Of a stretch of DNA of 64,000 nt, positions 33,545-42,671 are shown piece by piece. Numbering within the stretch: the first letter of the stretch is position 1; the number at the start of each line of letters is the position of its first letter. A model generated the notes under the pieces. That model saw only the letters and a list, made by a program, of their open reading frames with translations. It made no database searches and was not told where the DNA came from. The position numbers and the translations under genes are program-made. This DNA is from Saprospiraceae bacterium (GTDB taxonomy: Bacteria > Bacteroidota > Bacteroidia > Chitinophagales > Saprospiraceae), in the NCBI GenBank assembly GCA_019187225.1, contig JABAQQ010000012.1, forward strand, positions 43,080 to 107,079. The letters are read 5' to 3'.

Positions 33545-36500
33545 TCACAACTTCCTGATCCTGATATTCTTAAACCACACAGGATCGCCGTGATCCTGCA
33601 GTGAAATCTTCCCTTTTGCCGAAAGACCGAAATCGGGGGCAGGCAAACCGGGGAATTTGCTGCCATTGATGAGTTCGAGCCATTCCTTTGTCGGTTTTCC
33701 GTTTTCAAACATTTGCAGTTCGACGACTTTGCGGTAGTTGAGCCAGTGTTCCACCTTGCCGTTTTTACTGACGAGGCGGATGTGGTTCCATTCGCCCGCC
33801 GGTTTCACGGTCACGTATTTGCATTCCACGAGGTCGTAGAGATCGCCGGCACGGTGTTTCGGGATGCGGGCGTCGGGATGACAGGTGTTATCGAGCACCT
33901 GCATTTCGGGGCCTGTTTTCCAGACGTAGTCGTATTTAGCCGGGTCTTCTTTGACGTGATAAATGATGCCGGAATTGCCGCAGGGAGCAATTTTCCAGTC
34001 CAATTCCAGTTCAAAATTCTCGTACTCGTCAGCGGTCAGGATATCCCCTGCATCGGGCGCCTGCCAGCCGCCGTTGGGATTGGGTTTGGCATCCAGGTGA
34101 ATGGCATTGTCGTCCACGACCCATGATTTCCCGACGGTAGTTTTGCCGTAGTTGTGCCAGCCGTCGAGATTTTGACCGTTAAAGAGCAGTTGCCAGCCAT
34201 CGGCTTTTTCTTTTTCCGTAAGGGTATTGTCTGGCTTGGGTGCAAATGCCGGTCGCGCCGCCACGACGCCATAGTTGCCGGCAGGAATGGCGTTCATGGT
34301 GTACCAGGTTTCGGTGGTCCACAATTCATGGCCCAGATCGCTGACAGGCAAATTTTTCAAACGGATGTAGACGACGTGTTGCGCCTTGATACCCGGTATT
34401 TCCAGGAATACTTTTTTGCGGTCGGCGGATACGGTGGCAGATCGGGCGGGAAGGTCTTCCTCGTCCATTTTTGGCCCGCCGTAGTGGGGAGTGGGTTTGT
34501 ACCACCATTGTTTCACCAGGTAATGCGACGCATCCCAGCCGTCGCCTTCGCGCAGCGGTTCGGTGAACTCGATCTCCACGCCGTTGGTTTTGGCGCGCAC
34601 GGCGAGCATTTCGAAGGTGGATTTTCCGTTGTACTTCATGCGCTGCAAGCCGTACCACAGTTTGTCTTGCTGGCTCCAGTTGCCGGGGTTGCCGATCATG
34701 CCGATATACAGGGCGCCATCGGGGCCCCAGGCGAGGCGGTGAGTGCCGCCCTCGAATCCCTGGCTGAATTTGAATACCGTGCCCTGGTAGTCGCCGTCGA
34801 CTTTTTCCATAAACACCCTTTGCAGACCGCCATAACACACATCACCGAAAATGATTTGATTCTGGTAAGGGCCGTCGTTGAGCAGCGCGGGTTGGGTAGG
34901 CGAATTGCCGATCTCGTCCTGCGGCAACCAAACGACGGGTTGTTGCACCGGCATTTGGGCGACGGCGGCGCTATCTACTGAAAAGGAGCCGAAGAAAGCG
35001 CCCGGTTTCACGTGAACGATCTTGGAGGAGGGCAGCCAATCGCCCTGGTTGTCGGCGATAAAGAGTTCGCCGTCGGTACCAAGCGCCACCCCATCGGGTG
35101 TGCGCAACCCCCGGGCGATGAACTCGATGCTACCGTCTTTGAGGCTGATCTGCACCACCTTTCCCCTGTCTGCGATCTGCGGCCGGGCGCTGGCGCCACC
35201 GGGCAGGATGGCCGTCGCCAGGGCAGCGTAGAGGTAATCGCCTTTATGGGCGAGGCCGAAAGCAAATTCGTGGAAGTTGGCCGAGGCTTTCCAGCCTTTG
35301 GCAAAACACTGGTATTCGTCGGTCAGGCCATCGCCGTCCGTATCCACCAACTTTGTCAATTCCTGCTTTTGAAGCACAAAAATGTCCTTACCCACTACTT
35401 TCAACCCCAGCGGTTCGGCCAGCCCTTTGGCGATCATTTTCATTTTAATCTTTTTCGGGTCGCCGGACTGAACGTTTTCAAGTGCATAGACCGCGCCCAT
35501 AGCATCCCAGGTCGAGACGAGCAGGCGGCCATCGGGCAAAAAGTCCATGCCTGCCACCTTGGGCAAAAACTCGTCGGGACGCGCCTGCGAAAGGTCGTAC
35601 GAGGGGTGTACCTCCTTCAGCGGGCTGCCGTCACCCGGAATGGCGTTGGCCGAATTGGACAAGGTTACGGCTCCCTCCAGATCGCCGGAGCGGCGGTGCG
35701 TAAAATTGTTTACGGGAATCGTTTTCATCACCGGGCTGCCGGAACGCGCCCATTTCAATACAATTCCGCGTCCCCCGCCGCCCTGGTAATAGGTGATACG
35801 CAGGGGGTGGTATCCTGCGCGAAGGGCCACTTCGGCTTCTTTCGGTTCCATTCCGTGGTCGCCGTCGTTGTCTATGATCTTGCGGTCGTCAATCCACATC
35901 CGGCTGCCATCGTCGCTGCTGAGCTGGAAAAGAACATTATCGTCCTTTTCGAGGTACAGATAGCCCGTAGCGGTGAGGGCAAAGTTGTCTTTGAAATCGC
36001 CGAAGTCTTCGTTGCCCGCATCAATATTGCCCGCTATGGCAATGAGATCGGGTTTTTTATTGAAATTAATGTCGTCAAGCGCGTGGGGGGAGGATGCAAG
36101 CTGGTATAATTGAACAACCAAACCCGGAACCAGGTCGCGGTCGCCCACGGCAGCGTCTGCGCGAAGCCATTGATCGGGAGCGATGTCTTCCAGACTTTTG
36201 ACGGTGTTGCCGCCTTCACCATCGTCCTCGCCTTTGTCGAGCGACAGCACGTAAGTCACCATGGCTTTGGCATCGTCGGGTTGCAGATCGGGGTGGGCGC
36301 TCATGGCAGCGGCGCCCCACACGCCGGCGCCGCCCTTGATGACTTTTTGCGCCAGCATCTCCACATTTTCGGGTGTGTTTTTGTATCGCTCGGCGATTTG
36401 AACATAACCCGGGCCGACGGTTTGCACCTCCGGATTGTGGCAGGTGCGGCAGTCGCTTTTGGCCATGATGCGCTCGCCGGGGCTAATGGTCGCCTCGCCC

Positions 36501-37282
36501 TCCGCCTCTGCCAACCGTTCGGCGTCGAAGGGGTTGGGGACGAGCGGTTTTGCGACGAACATGGTGGTAAAGCGGGTTGGTTTGTCCACATTCAGGGTGA
36601 GTTCTCCATCAAGGGTAATGGCCTGGATATTGCCGGCGCTGCCGGCGTCGGGTTTTGAACTGGTGGTTTTCCAGGCGCCATTCGTTTCCACATTTGCGGA
36701 GGCGGCGATGCTGGCGGCATTGGCCCGCAGGGTAACTACGGCGCCCTCCGGGGCACTTTCAATGGTAAAGGTGCGTTCGAACCCGTGCTGGCGATCGCGC
36801 TCCAGGTATTCAGGGCGCTCATTGATCCGGACGCGCCGGCCGTCGGAGAGTACGAGGTCATACAATATTTCGGCTTGCCCGTCCGAAGTGTAGCGATGGC
36901 CTTTGTAGTCGGCGTTCGGCGCCTCCGTTTTGCCGTCGAGGGTGACGAGCCAGGGTTGGCGGTATTTGTTTTCAAACCAGGACGCGCCGATGCTCATGGG
37001 TTGGGGACCGTGACGCATATTGTACACGGCGCCGCTGAAATCAACGCTACCCGCCCAGGCTTTATACAGCGAGCAGGAATCGGTGGAATAAGAAACCCAC
37101 AGGTTGTCGTTCAGCGCGAACGTGATCATACGGGGTTGTTTGTCCATCACGGAGCGGAATACCCAGGGATCATTAGGGCGTTCGATGGCCCGGGTAAAAG
37201 ATTTGTCGCGGCGACCGGCAAAGTACCAGAGTGCCGCTAAGACGAGCAGGATAAGCAGGAAGAGGGTACGGGTTTTTGTCAT
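33545..37282 (-). CDS. Large multidomain protein: cytochrome c, PA14, beta-propeller, DUF1080
   Basis: The protein is 1245 residues from the ATG at 37282, with a membrane anchor or signal (TRTLFLLILLVLAALWYFAG). In order: N-terminal strand-rich region; cytochrome c domain with CRTCH near residue 276; PA14-like domain near 430-515 (LSSDDGSRMWIDDRKIIDNDGDHG); a six-bladed glucose-dehydrogenase-like propeller near 560-900 (MDFLPDGRLLVSTWD, PDGVALGTDGELFIADNQGDW); and C-terminal DUF1080 / 3-keto-disaccharide-hydrolase-like domain (LLFNGQNLDGWHNYG to end). Such fusions are found in sugar-degrading Bacteroidota. It probably acts in the periplasm or at the surface. Confidence 0.85.
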   Translation of the reverse strand: MTKTRTLFLLILLVLAALWYFAGRRDKSFTRAIERPNDPWVFRSVMDKQPRMITFALNDNLWVSYSTDSCSLYKAWAGSVDFSGAVYNMRHGPQPMSIGASWFENKYRQPWLVTLDGKTEAPNADYKGHRYTSDGQAEILYDLVLSDGRRVRINERPEYLERDRQHGFERTFTIESAPEGAVVTLRANAASIAASANVETNGAWKTTSSKPDAGSAGNIQAITLDGELTLNVDKPTRFTTMFVAKPLVPNPFDAERLAEAEGEATISPGERIMAKSDCRTCHNPEVQTVGPGYVQIAERYKNTPENVEMLAQKVIKGGAGVWGAAAMSAHPDLQPDDAKAMVTYVLSLDKGEDDGEGGNTVKSLEDIAPDQWLRADAAVGDRDLVPGLVVQLYQLASSPHALDDINFNKKPDLIAIAGNIDAGNEDFGDFKDNFALTATGYLYLEKDDNVLFQLSSDDGSRMWIDDRKIIDNDGDHGMEPKEAEVALRAGYHPLRITYYQGGGGRGIVLKWARSGSPVMKTIPVNNFTHRRSGDLEGAVTLSNSANAIPGDGSPLKEVHPSYDLSQARPDEFLPKVAGMDFLPDGRLLVSTWDAMGAVYALENVQSGDPKKIKMKMIAKGLAEPLGLKVVGKDIFVLQKQELTKLVDTDGDGLTDEYQCFAKGWKASANFHEFAFGLAHKGDYLYAALATAILPGGASARPQIADRGKVVQISLKDGSIEFIARGLRTPDGVALGTDGELFIADNQGDWLPSSKIVHVKPGAFFGSFSVDSAAVAQMPVQQPVVWLPQDEIGNSPTQPALLNDGPYQNQIIFGDVCYGGLQRVFMEKVDGDYQGTVFKFSQGFEGGTHRLAWGPDGALYIGMIGNPGNWSQQDKLWYGLQRMKYNGKSTFEMLAVRAKTNGVEIEFTEPLREGDGWDASHYLVKQWWYKPTPHYGGPKMDEEDLPARSATVSADRKKVFLEIPGIKAQHVVYIRLKNLPVSDLGHELWTTETWYTMNAIPAGNYGVVAARPAFAPKPDNTLTEKEKADGWQLLFNGQNLDGWHNYGKTTVGKSWVVDDNAIHLDAKPNPNGGWQAPDAGDILTADEYENFELELDWKIAPCGNSGIIYHVKEDPAKYDYVWKTGPEMQVLDNTCHPDARIPKHRAGDLYDLVECKYVTVKPAGEWNHIRLVSKNGKVEHWLNYRKVVELQMFENGKPTKEWLELINGSKFPGLPAPDFGLSAKGKISLQDHGDPVWFKNIRIRKL

Positions 37283-37550
37283 TGAAAAAAAATTTAGTAC
37301 ATGCAGGATAGCACAGGCAGGACATTCCGGTGCGAAAAGGATGTTTTTTGCCGGAACAGCCGAATTTTTTCGGGAAAAATTAAAAAGTGTGGCGGTATAA
37401 TTCGGAAAGGACGGCAGCGAAGGTAGACGTTTGAATAAATTTTTCATCGCGCTTTGCCCTTAACGAACCATTAAATCCCCCAGCGGCGCAATTCGGCAAT
37501 CGCTTACTACTTTTGCGGTACGATTCATTCACTAAAATTTACTCCCCACC

Positions 37551-38318
37551 ATGAAGTATACCTCTACCCTTCTGCTGATCGGCATTTTTATTTGTTCCCT
37601 CTCCCCAAAAAGCAGCGCACAGGATTTCCGCGTTCAAATCGCCGCCTACGCCGAAGCCGTTCCCGATACCTTTTTTCGCGAAAAAGGAGTAGCCAATGTC
37701 ATCGCCAGCACAGACCAGATGGGCATGCACCGCTACTTTGCAGGGTCGTACACTACCCGCGAGGAAGCGGAAAAAGTGCAGCAGGAAATGATCGGGAAAG
37801 GTTTTGCTTATGCTTCCGTTATTGATCTGGAGGAACAGCGGGTGTTGTGCGGCGCCAATTGTCCGTATTTCCGCAATGGGGCGGTTTTTGTGCAGGATCC
37901 CAAACGCGAGGCTACTTTGCAGAATATCTATTTCGATTTTGGCCGGTACAGCCTTACCGTCGAATCGAAAGAAGTGCTCAATACAGTGTGCGCAAAACTC
38001 AAGGAAAATCCCACCCTGAAATTGAAACTGCTCGGCTATACCGACGGCGTGGGCAGCGCCCAGGCCAATATGCAATTGGCGGCCAGTCGCGCCCGTTCGG
38101 CGCGCAATTACCTGATCAACAAAGGTATCCGCGCCGACCGGATGTTTATCAAAGTATTCGGTGAGACCGATCCGGTAGCGCCCAACGCAGAAGAGGTCGG
38201 CGAAGGAAAAATGGAAGACTTACCTGAAAACCGCAAGTGGAACCGCCGCGTCGTGCTGGCTATTATAGACGACGCCGGGGAGGTGAAAACAGATGACTCG
38301 GTCACAAAAGGGAAGTGA
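37551..38318 (+). CDS. OmpA-family protein with SPOR-like N-terminal part
   Basis: The protein is 255 residues with a signal peptide (1-23, ending SSAQD). Residues 24-90 (DFRVQIAAYAEAVPDTFF, RYFAGSYTTREEAEKVQQEM) look like a SPOR domain, which binds denuded peptidoglycan. Residues about 125-245 are an OmpA C-terminal domain: IYFDFGRYSLTVESKEVL, LLGYTDGVG, NYLINKGI and WNRRVVLAI. It would tether the cell wall to the outer membrane. The TACTTTTG box at 37508-37515 lies 35 nt upstream. The gene is convergent with gldF, with a 2-nt gap. Confidence 0.88.
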   Translation: MKYTSTLLLIGIFICSLSPKSSAQDFRVQIAAYAEAVPDTFFREKGVANVIASTDQMGMHRYFAGSYTTREEAEKVQQEMIGKGFAYASVIDLEEQRVLCGANCPYFRNGAVFVQDPKREATLQNIYFDFGRYSLTVESKEVLNTVCAKLKENPTLKLKLLGYTDGVGSAQANMQLAASRARSARNYLINKGIRADRMFIKVFGETDPVAPNAEEVGEGKMEDLPENRKWNRRVVLAIIDDAGEVKTDDSVTKGK

Positions 38319-38320
38319 CT

Positions 38321-39052
38321 TCACCACCTGCGCCTTCCCAACGACAACACCGTAGCGGCCAGGAACAGTGCGATCACCGACAGAAAATAGACCACATCGC
38401 GGGTATCGAGCACCCCGCGGCTCACCGAATTGTAGTGGTATTCGATGCCAATGGCCTGCACTACGTCGTCTGTTTTGCCGAAGAAAATGGGCAGGCGGCT
38501 GAGAAAATCAAAAGCGAGGTAGACGAAAAAGCAAAGAAAAGTAGCCAATACGAATGCCACGATCTGGTTGTTGGTCAGCGAACTGGCAAAAATGCCGATG
38601 GCCACAAACGATGCCGCGAGAAACAACAATCCAATATAAGAGCCAAGAATGCCACCCGAATCGAGGTTGCCAGGAGGCGCGCCGAGTTGATACACCGTGA
38701 AATAATACAGAACCGTCGGCACCAGGGCAAAGGCGACCAGCACGAAACAGGCGAGAAACTTTCCGCCTACGATCTGCCAGTCGGAGATCGGTCGCGTCAC
38801 CAGCAATTCTATGGTGCCGGTTTGTTTTTCCTCCGCGAAGGTACGCATCGTCACCGCAGGGATCAGGAACATAAAGACCATCGGCGCGATACCAAACAAG
38901 GTGTCGAGGTTGGCGTAATTGTTATCCAACACGCTGTAGTCCGGGAACACCCACATCACCAGGCCCATGAGCACGAGAAATACCCCGATGACAATGTACC
39001 CGATGAGGGAGGAAAAGAAAGTATTGATCTCTTTTTTGAATATTGAAAGCAT
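38321..39052 (-). CDS. gldF: Gliding motility ABC transporter permease GldF
   Basis: The protein is 243 residues with six membrane segments. Signatures are FKKEINTFFSSLIGYIVIGVFL, TMRTFAEEKQTGTIELLVTRPISDWQIVGGKFLA and the C-terminal IEYHYNSVSRGVLDTRDVVYFLS, which match GldF. GldF is the permease partner of GldA. The substrate-binding partner GldG, which usually follows gldF, is not present: the next gene downstream is the convergent OmpA-family gene. A hairpin-like TCAGGGTTT / AAACCCTGA pair lies in the 62-nt gap with gldA. Confidence 0.9.
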   Translation of the reverse strand: MLSIFKKEINTFFSSLIGYIVIGVFLVLMGLVMWVFPDYSVLDNNYANLDTLFGIAPMVFMFLIPAVTMRTFAEEKQTGTIELLVTRPISDWQIVGGKFLACFVLVAFALVPTVLYYFTVYQLGAPPGNLDSGGILGSYIGLLFLAASFVAIGIFASSLTNNQIVAFVLATFLCFFVYLAFDFLSRLPIFFGKTDDVVQAIGIEYHYNSVSRGVLDTRDVVYFLSVIALFLAATVLSLGRRRW

Positions 39053-39114
39053 AATTTCAGGCTTTATGGTTTCAGGGTTTCAAGGTTGCGACGTTTTTTT
39101 AAACCCTGAGATCC

Positions 39115-40020
39115 TTATTTGGTCAGTTGTTGGAAAACTTCTTCGACCGAATAGGTTTCTTTGCGCAACTCCAGCAGGGTCAGTTTGTTGGCTACTGCAA
39201 AGGCGAACACATCCGCCCGGATATCCTTATCGGAGGGCGCGATGAGTTGCCACTGGTTTTTGCCCAGGTTTTTTACCGATTGTACGTTTTTGATCTTTGC
39301 CAGCAGGTTTTTGTCGGCGCTTTCGGCAAATTCCGCCGTCACGATGCTTTGTCCGGTAAATCGCTGTTTCAACTCCTGGATGGGTGCATCGGCCACCAAT
39401 TTGCCCTTGTTGATGATGATGGCGCGGTTGCATACAGCCTCCACTTCTCCAAGAATATGGGTGGAGAGAATGACCGTTTTTTCCCTGCCGAGATCTTTGA
39501 TCAACTGGCGGATCTCCACGATCTGGTTCGGGTCAAGGCCGCTGGTGGGCTCGTCGAGGATCAGCACTTCCGGGTCGTGGAGCATGGCCTGGGCAAGTCC
39601 CACGCGCTGTCGGTAGCCCTTGGACAATTCACCGATCTGTTTGTGGCGGTGACTGGTGAGGCCGGTGCGCTCCACCATTTCATCCACGCGCCGGCGGGGA
39701 TTCGCCACACGGTGTATGCCGGCAGTAAAGGCGAGGTACTCGCGCACGTACATTTCGCGGTAAAGCGGATTGTGTTCGGGCAGGTAACCGACGCGGGCGC
39801 GGGCTTCCATAGGCTGTTCAGCCACGTCAAAGCCGCAGACTTCCGCCGTGCCGCCGCTCTGCGGCAGGTAGCCGGTGATGATCTTCATGGTGGTCGTTTT
39901 GCCGGCGCCATTGGGGCCGAGAAAACCGAGCACTTCGCCCTTGTGCGCTTCGAAGGTCACGTCGTCCACCGCGCGTTGGGTGTCGTATATTTTGAGTAGG
40001 TGAGAGACTTTTACGGACAT
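39115..40020 (-). CDS. gldA: Gliding motility ABC transporter ATP-binding protein GldA
   Basis: The protein is 301 residues. Walker A is GPNGAGKTT (about 35-43), the signature is LSKGYRQRVG, Walker B is VLILDEPTSGLDPNQ and the switch is STHILGEVEAVCNR. The N-terminus MSVKVSHLLKIYDTQRAVDDVTF and the C-terminal EVFQQLTK match GldA. It powers the GldA-GldF ABC transporter at the inner membrane, originally tied to gliding in Flavobacterium. The gene precedes gldF by 62 nt on the same strand. There is a 10-nt gap to the methyltransferase gene. Confidence 0.92.
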   Translation of the reverse strand: MSVKVSHLLKIYDTQRAVDDVTFEAHKGEVLGFLGPNGAGKTTTMKIITGYLPQSGGTAEVCGFDVAEQPMEARARVGYLPEHNPLYREMYVREYLAFTAGIHRVANPRRRVDEMVERTGLTSHRHKQIGELSKGYRQRVGLAQAMLHDPEVLILDEPTSGLDPNQIVEIRQLIKDLGREKTVILSTHILGEVEAVCNRAIIINKGKLVADAPIQELKQRFTGQSIVTAEFAESADKNLLAKIKNVQSVKNLGKNQWQLIAPSDKDIRADVFAFAVANKLTLLELRKETYSVEEVFQQLTK

Positions 40021-40030
40021 AGCCTTTGCA

Positions 40031-41641
40031 TTAAATTCGGGGCTTAGCGTATTTTACTTTTCGTTCATTAAAAAGCAGCAACTGCTGGTCAGCAGGTTTG
40101 AATTTCGGTAAAAGTCCGAACTTTTCAACGATATGATCAGGAACAGGCAGTTCCGCAAGATTTTGCGGCTCTGCTTTTAAGGCGCCTGAGCCATAACTTT
40201 TTCTGACATAATGCAAATTTGCCAGCGTATCGGGGTGATTCAAAGCTTGCCAAAGCGCGTGTACTTGTTGCGGATCCTTTGAATGGGTATAAACGCAATG
40301 CAGGCAATGCAACGGGACCACTCCTGCATCATTTCGGATAAACCGGGTGCTACGCCTTCCGATATAAGCAAAGAGCAGTTCCGGCACTTTTCTTTTTTCC
40401 TGCGTGTACCAGGGCTTTCGCTGACGAATCAAGGCCCTCTCCGGCAGTCCCAGGTCATTTCCTTTTCTTAGGTAATCTCGCAGGACGGCAGGGAGTGAAT
40501 CGAAAGGCTCTTCTACGGAAAGCAATAAAGTCGGACGGCCATTTTTGTTCAACCGGGTTATGTCGAGGTCATTTAAAACATCACCTTCCACGTCCCTTGT
40601 TCGACCGATTGTCCTTTTAAAATATTCGAGTGGCAAGCCGAGTTCAGCAATTTGCGTTTCATTCAAAAAAAAGAATTCGTTGGCGCCGGTGGCGATACCC
40701 CGCATTACAGTGGCAAAGTCTGAAAGGTGATACTTATGCACCGGCGCCTCGTTTTGAGGCCTGGAAAAACCGGTTTTTACCGCCTCGGTCAATGCTCTTT
40801 TTTCAAAATACAAAGATTCAAATAACTGACTATCAAACTTTTTCCTTACAAATTCCCGAAGATCAGCGCCTCTTTGAAATACTTTTACCCAAGCGACATG
40901 GCTTTGAGGTTTTTCATTTTTGATAAAAAAAACAAGCGCATTGGTGTCTATCGCTGGAAAGGGGGCAGCCTCTTCGGAAAAAGTCGCAACACACTCGATG
41001 CAAAAATGGCTGGTTATCCATTTCCACAATTTCGGAGCAAATTTTCCTTCGCAAATGTCCGCCGGGACGAGAAAGGCCAGACGGCCTCCGGGTTCAAGCA
41101 GATGTAAGGCCTGGATCAAAAAATAAACATGCAGCCCCGCCCGTCCATCAATCGTAAAGCCGGTGGTACGGGCAGTCATTTGCTTCAACAGATGTTTGGT
41201 TTGTTCGTCTATCCGGTGGTGGCGGATATATGGCGGATTGGCCACAATAGCCTTAAAACGCTGATCAGGCGGATTTTTAATAAAGTCGCGTTTTTCAACA
41301 AAACTGTTTTCACCAAAATAAATCACGTCCTGTAATATATCTTCGTCAACATCGGTCCCATAAAAACGCATTTCGTGATGTATCCTGCGCAAAGCCGCTA
41401 AAAAGGCTCCACTACCTGTTGCCGGATCAAAAATCATATCCGTATCCTGGGCAACATACTCCACCATCGCATCGGCTACCCAATCAGGTGTCCAAAACTG
41501 GCCTTTTTCACGCAATGCTTCGCGTTTGTGCCAATTGTTCGGAATTACTTTTGTATCTGCCCAAGCGATTACACCCGCGCTCCGCAGTTCGAGTTCAACT
41601 TCTTCTTTACTGACACTCAGGATTTGTTCAAAAGGGTGCAT
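40031..41641 (-). CDS. Adenine-specific DNA methyltransferase (TaqI/Eco57I-like, orphan)
   Basis: The protein is 536 residues from the ATG at 41641. A pre-motif region GQFWTPDWVADAMVEYV, motif I DPATGSGAF (72-80) and motif IV NPPY (135-138) are those of gamma-class N6-adenine methyltransferases. The C-terminal 230 residues form a target-recognition-like region with ANLHYVRKSYGSGALKAEP and LAELPVPD. No restriction endonuclease or specificity gene is adjacent, so it may be a solitary methyltransferase, or a type IIG-like remnant. A TACTTTTG box on the minus strand lies at about 41659-41666. Confidence 0.88.
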   Translation of the reverse strand: MHPFEQILSVSKEEVELELRSAGVIAWADTKVIPNNWHKREALREKGQFWTPDWVADAMVEYVAQDTDMIFDPATGSGAFLAALRRIHHEMRFYGTDVDEDILQDVIYFGENSFVEKRDFIKNPPDQRFKAIVANPPYIRHHRIDEQTKHLLKQMTARTTGFTIDGRAGLHVYFLIQALHLLEPGGRLAFLVPADICEGKFAPKLWKWITSHFCIECVATFSEEAAPFPAIDTNALVFFIKNEKPQSHVAWVKVFQRGADLREFVRKKFDSQLFESLYFEKRALTEAVKTGFSRPQNEAPVHKYHLSDFATVMRGIATGANEFFFLNETQIAELGLPLEYFKRTIGRTRDVEGDVLNDLDITRLNKNGRPTLLLSVEEPFDSLPAVLRDYLRKGNDLGLPERALIRQRKPWYTQEKRKVPELLFAYIGRRSTRFIRNDAGVVPLHCLHCVYTHSKDPQQVHALWQALNHPDTLANLHYVRKSYGSGALKAEPQNLAELPVPDHIVEKFGLLPKFKPADQQLLLFNERKVKYAKPRI

Positions 41642-41786
41642 ACCGAAATTTATTCGCTGCAAAAGTACCAAAAAACGTCCGCCCCAAAACACTTCCCGCT
41701 TTCATGTTCGCACTGAAAAACGAAAAGCCAGAAAGCCTCGTTTACCTGCCGGAAAATGAACTTTTTAAAAGTGGAGAACGTCAATA

Positions 41787-41820
41787 GTCCAACGTCTAAC
41801 GTCCAACAATCCAACATCCA
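41787..41820. repeat. GTCCAAC heptamer array
   Basis: GTCCAAC, GTCTAAC, GTCCAAC, then AATCCAAC and ATCC are read in close succession, with an AATAGTCC start. It lies in the gap between divergent genes, just before the DUF547 gene. The word matches those near 2.1 and 11.6 kb. No inverted partner was seen here, unlike the other copies. Confidence 0.8.
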
Positions 41821-41832
41821 TAATTTTTTACC

Positions 41833-42555
41833 ATGTTCAGGAACATCTTTTATTGCGCCACCTTTTTGATTGCAATATTTTTAAACATTTCGCCCGTTAT
41901 TGCGCAGGATACCGCTCCTTCCCACCTTGGTCTGGATTCACTCTTACAAAAATACGTCTCGGAATCCGGCCAGGTAAACTATAAAGGCATAAAGACCGAC
42001 AAAGCCGCGCTTTACGCCTATTGCCAACTCCTGTCCGACAATCCCGTACAGAACAACTGGACGCGCGAAGAAAAAATGGCTTACTGGATCAATGCCTACA
42101 ACGCCTTTACGCTCCGGCTCATCGTGGACAACTACCCCACCAAAAGTATCCTGAATTTTGACGGGGGCAAAACGTGGGATGTCAAACGCATCCGCATCGG
42201 CGACAAAAAGTACAGCCTCAATCAGATCGAAAACGATATCCTCCGACCGCAGTTCAAAGACCCCCGGATTCACTTCGCCATCAACTGTGCCGCCAAAAGT
42301 TGTCCGCCGCTGTGGAATCGCGCCTACGTACCCCAAACCCTCGATTCCACGCTCGATGCGCGTACCCGCGCTTTTATCAATGACCCGAAATTCAATGCCG
42401 TCGGCGCCACAAAAGCATCGGTCAGCAAGATTTTCGAGTGGTATGCGGCGGACTTCGGCGATCTGAAAAGTTACCTGAACGTTTTTTTAAATTCCCCTTT
42501 GAAAAGCAATGCCACCGTGACTTTCAGGGAGTACGATTGGGCTCTGAACGAATAA
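41833..42555 (+). CDS. DUF547 domain protein, exported
   Basis: The protein is 240 residues with a signal peptide (FLIAIFLNISPVIAQD). DUF547 features follow: VNYKGIKTDKAALYAYCQLL, EKMAYWINAYNAFTLRLIVDNYP, DPRIHFAINCAAKSCPPLWNRAY and KIFEWYAADF. The conserved NCAAKSCP is a family mark and the fold is predicted cysteine-protease-like, but no activity is known. The product is probably periplasmic. Start at 41833 is right after a heptamer array. The next gene is convergent. Confidence 0.9.
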   Translation: MFRNIFYCATFLIAIFLNISPVIAQDTAPSHLGLDSLLQKYVSESGQVNYKGIKTDKAALYAYCQLLSDNPVQNNWTREEKMAYWINAYNAFTLRLIVDNYPTKSILNFDGGKTWDVKRIRIGDKKYSLNQIENDILRPQFKDPRIHFAINCAAKSCPPLWNRAYVPQTLDSTLDARTRAFINDPKFNAVGATKASVSKIFEWYAADFGDLKSYLNVFLNSPLKSNATVTFREYDWALNE

Positions 42556-42671
42556 ACATGGGCCGAATCAGGGGTTAAAACGCATCATTGAATTTGAAGC
42601 ATTTGAGCTTTTTGCCTCTGATTCGTATGACTCATGTTTTACAGCACCCGACCAAGCCCCGAGGCCAAAGG

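Noticed and set aside
40031-41641. BREX PglX or type I HsdM
   Set aside because: The protein is too short for PglX, and no brx, hsdS or hsdR gene is adjacent.
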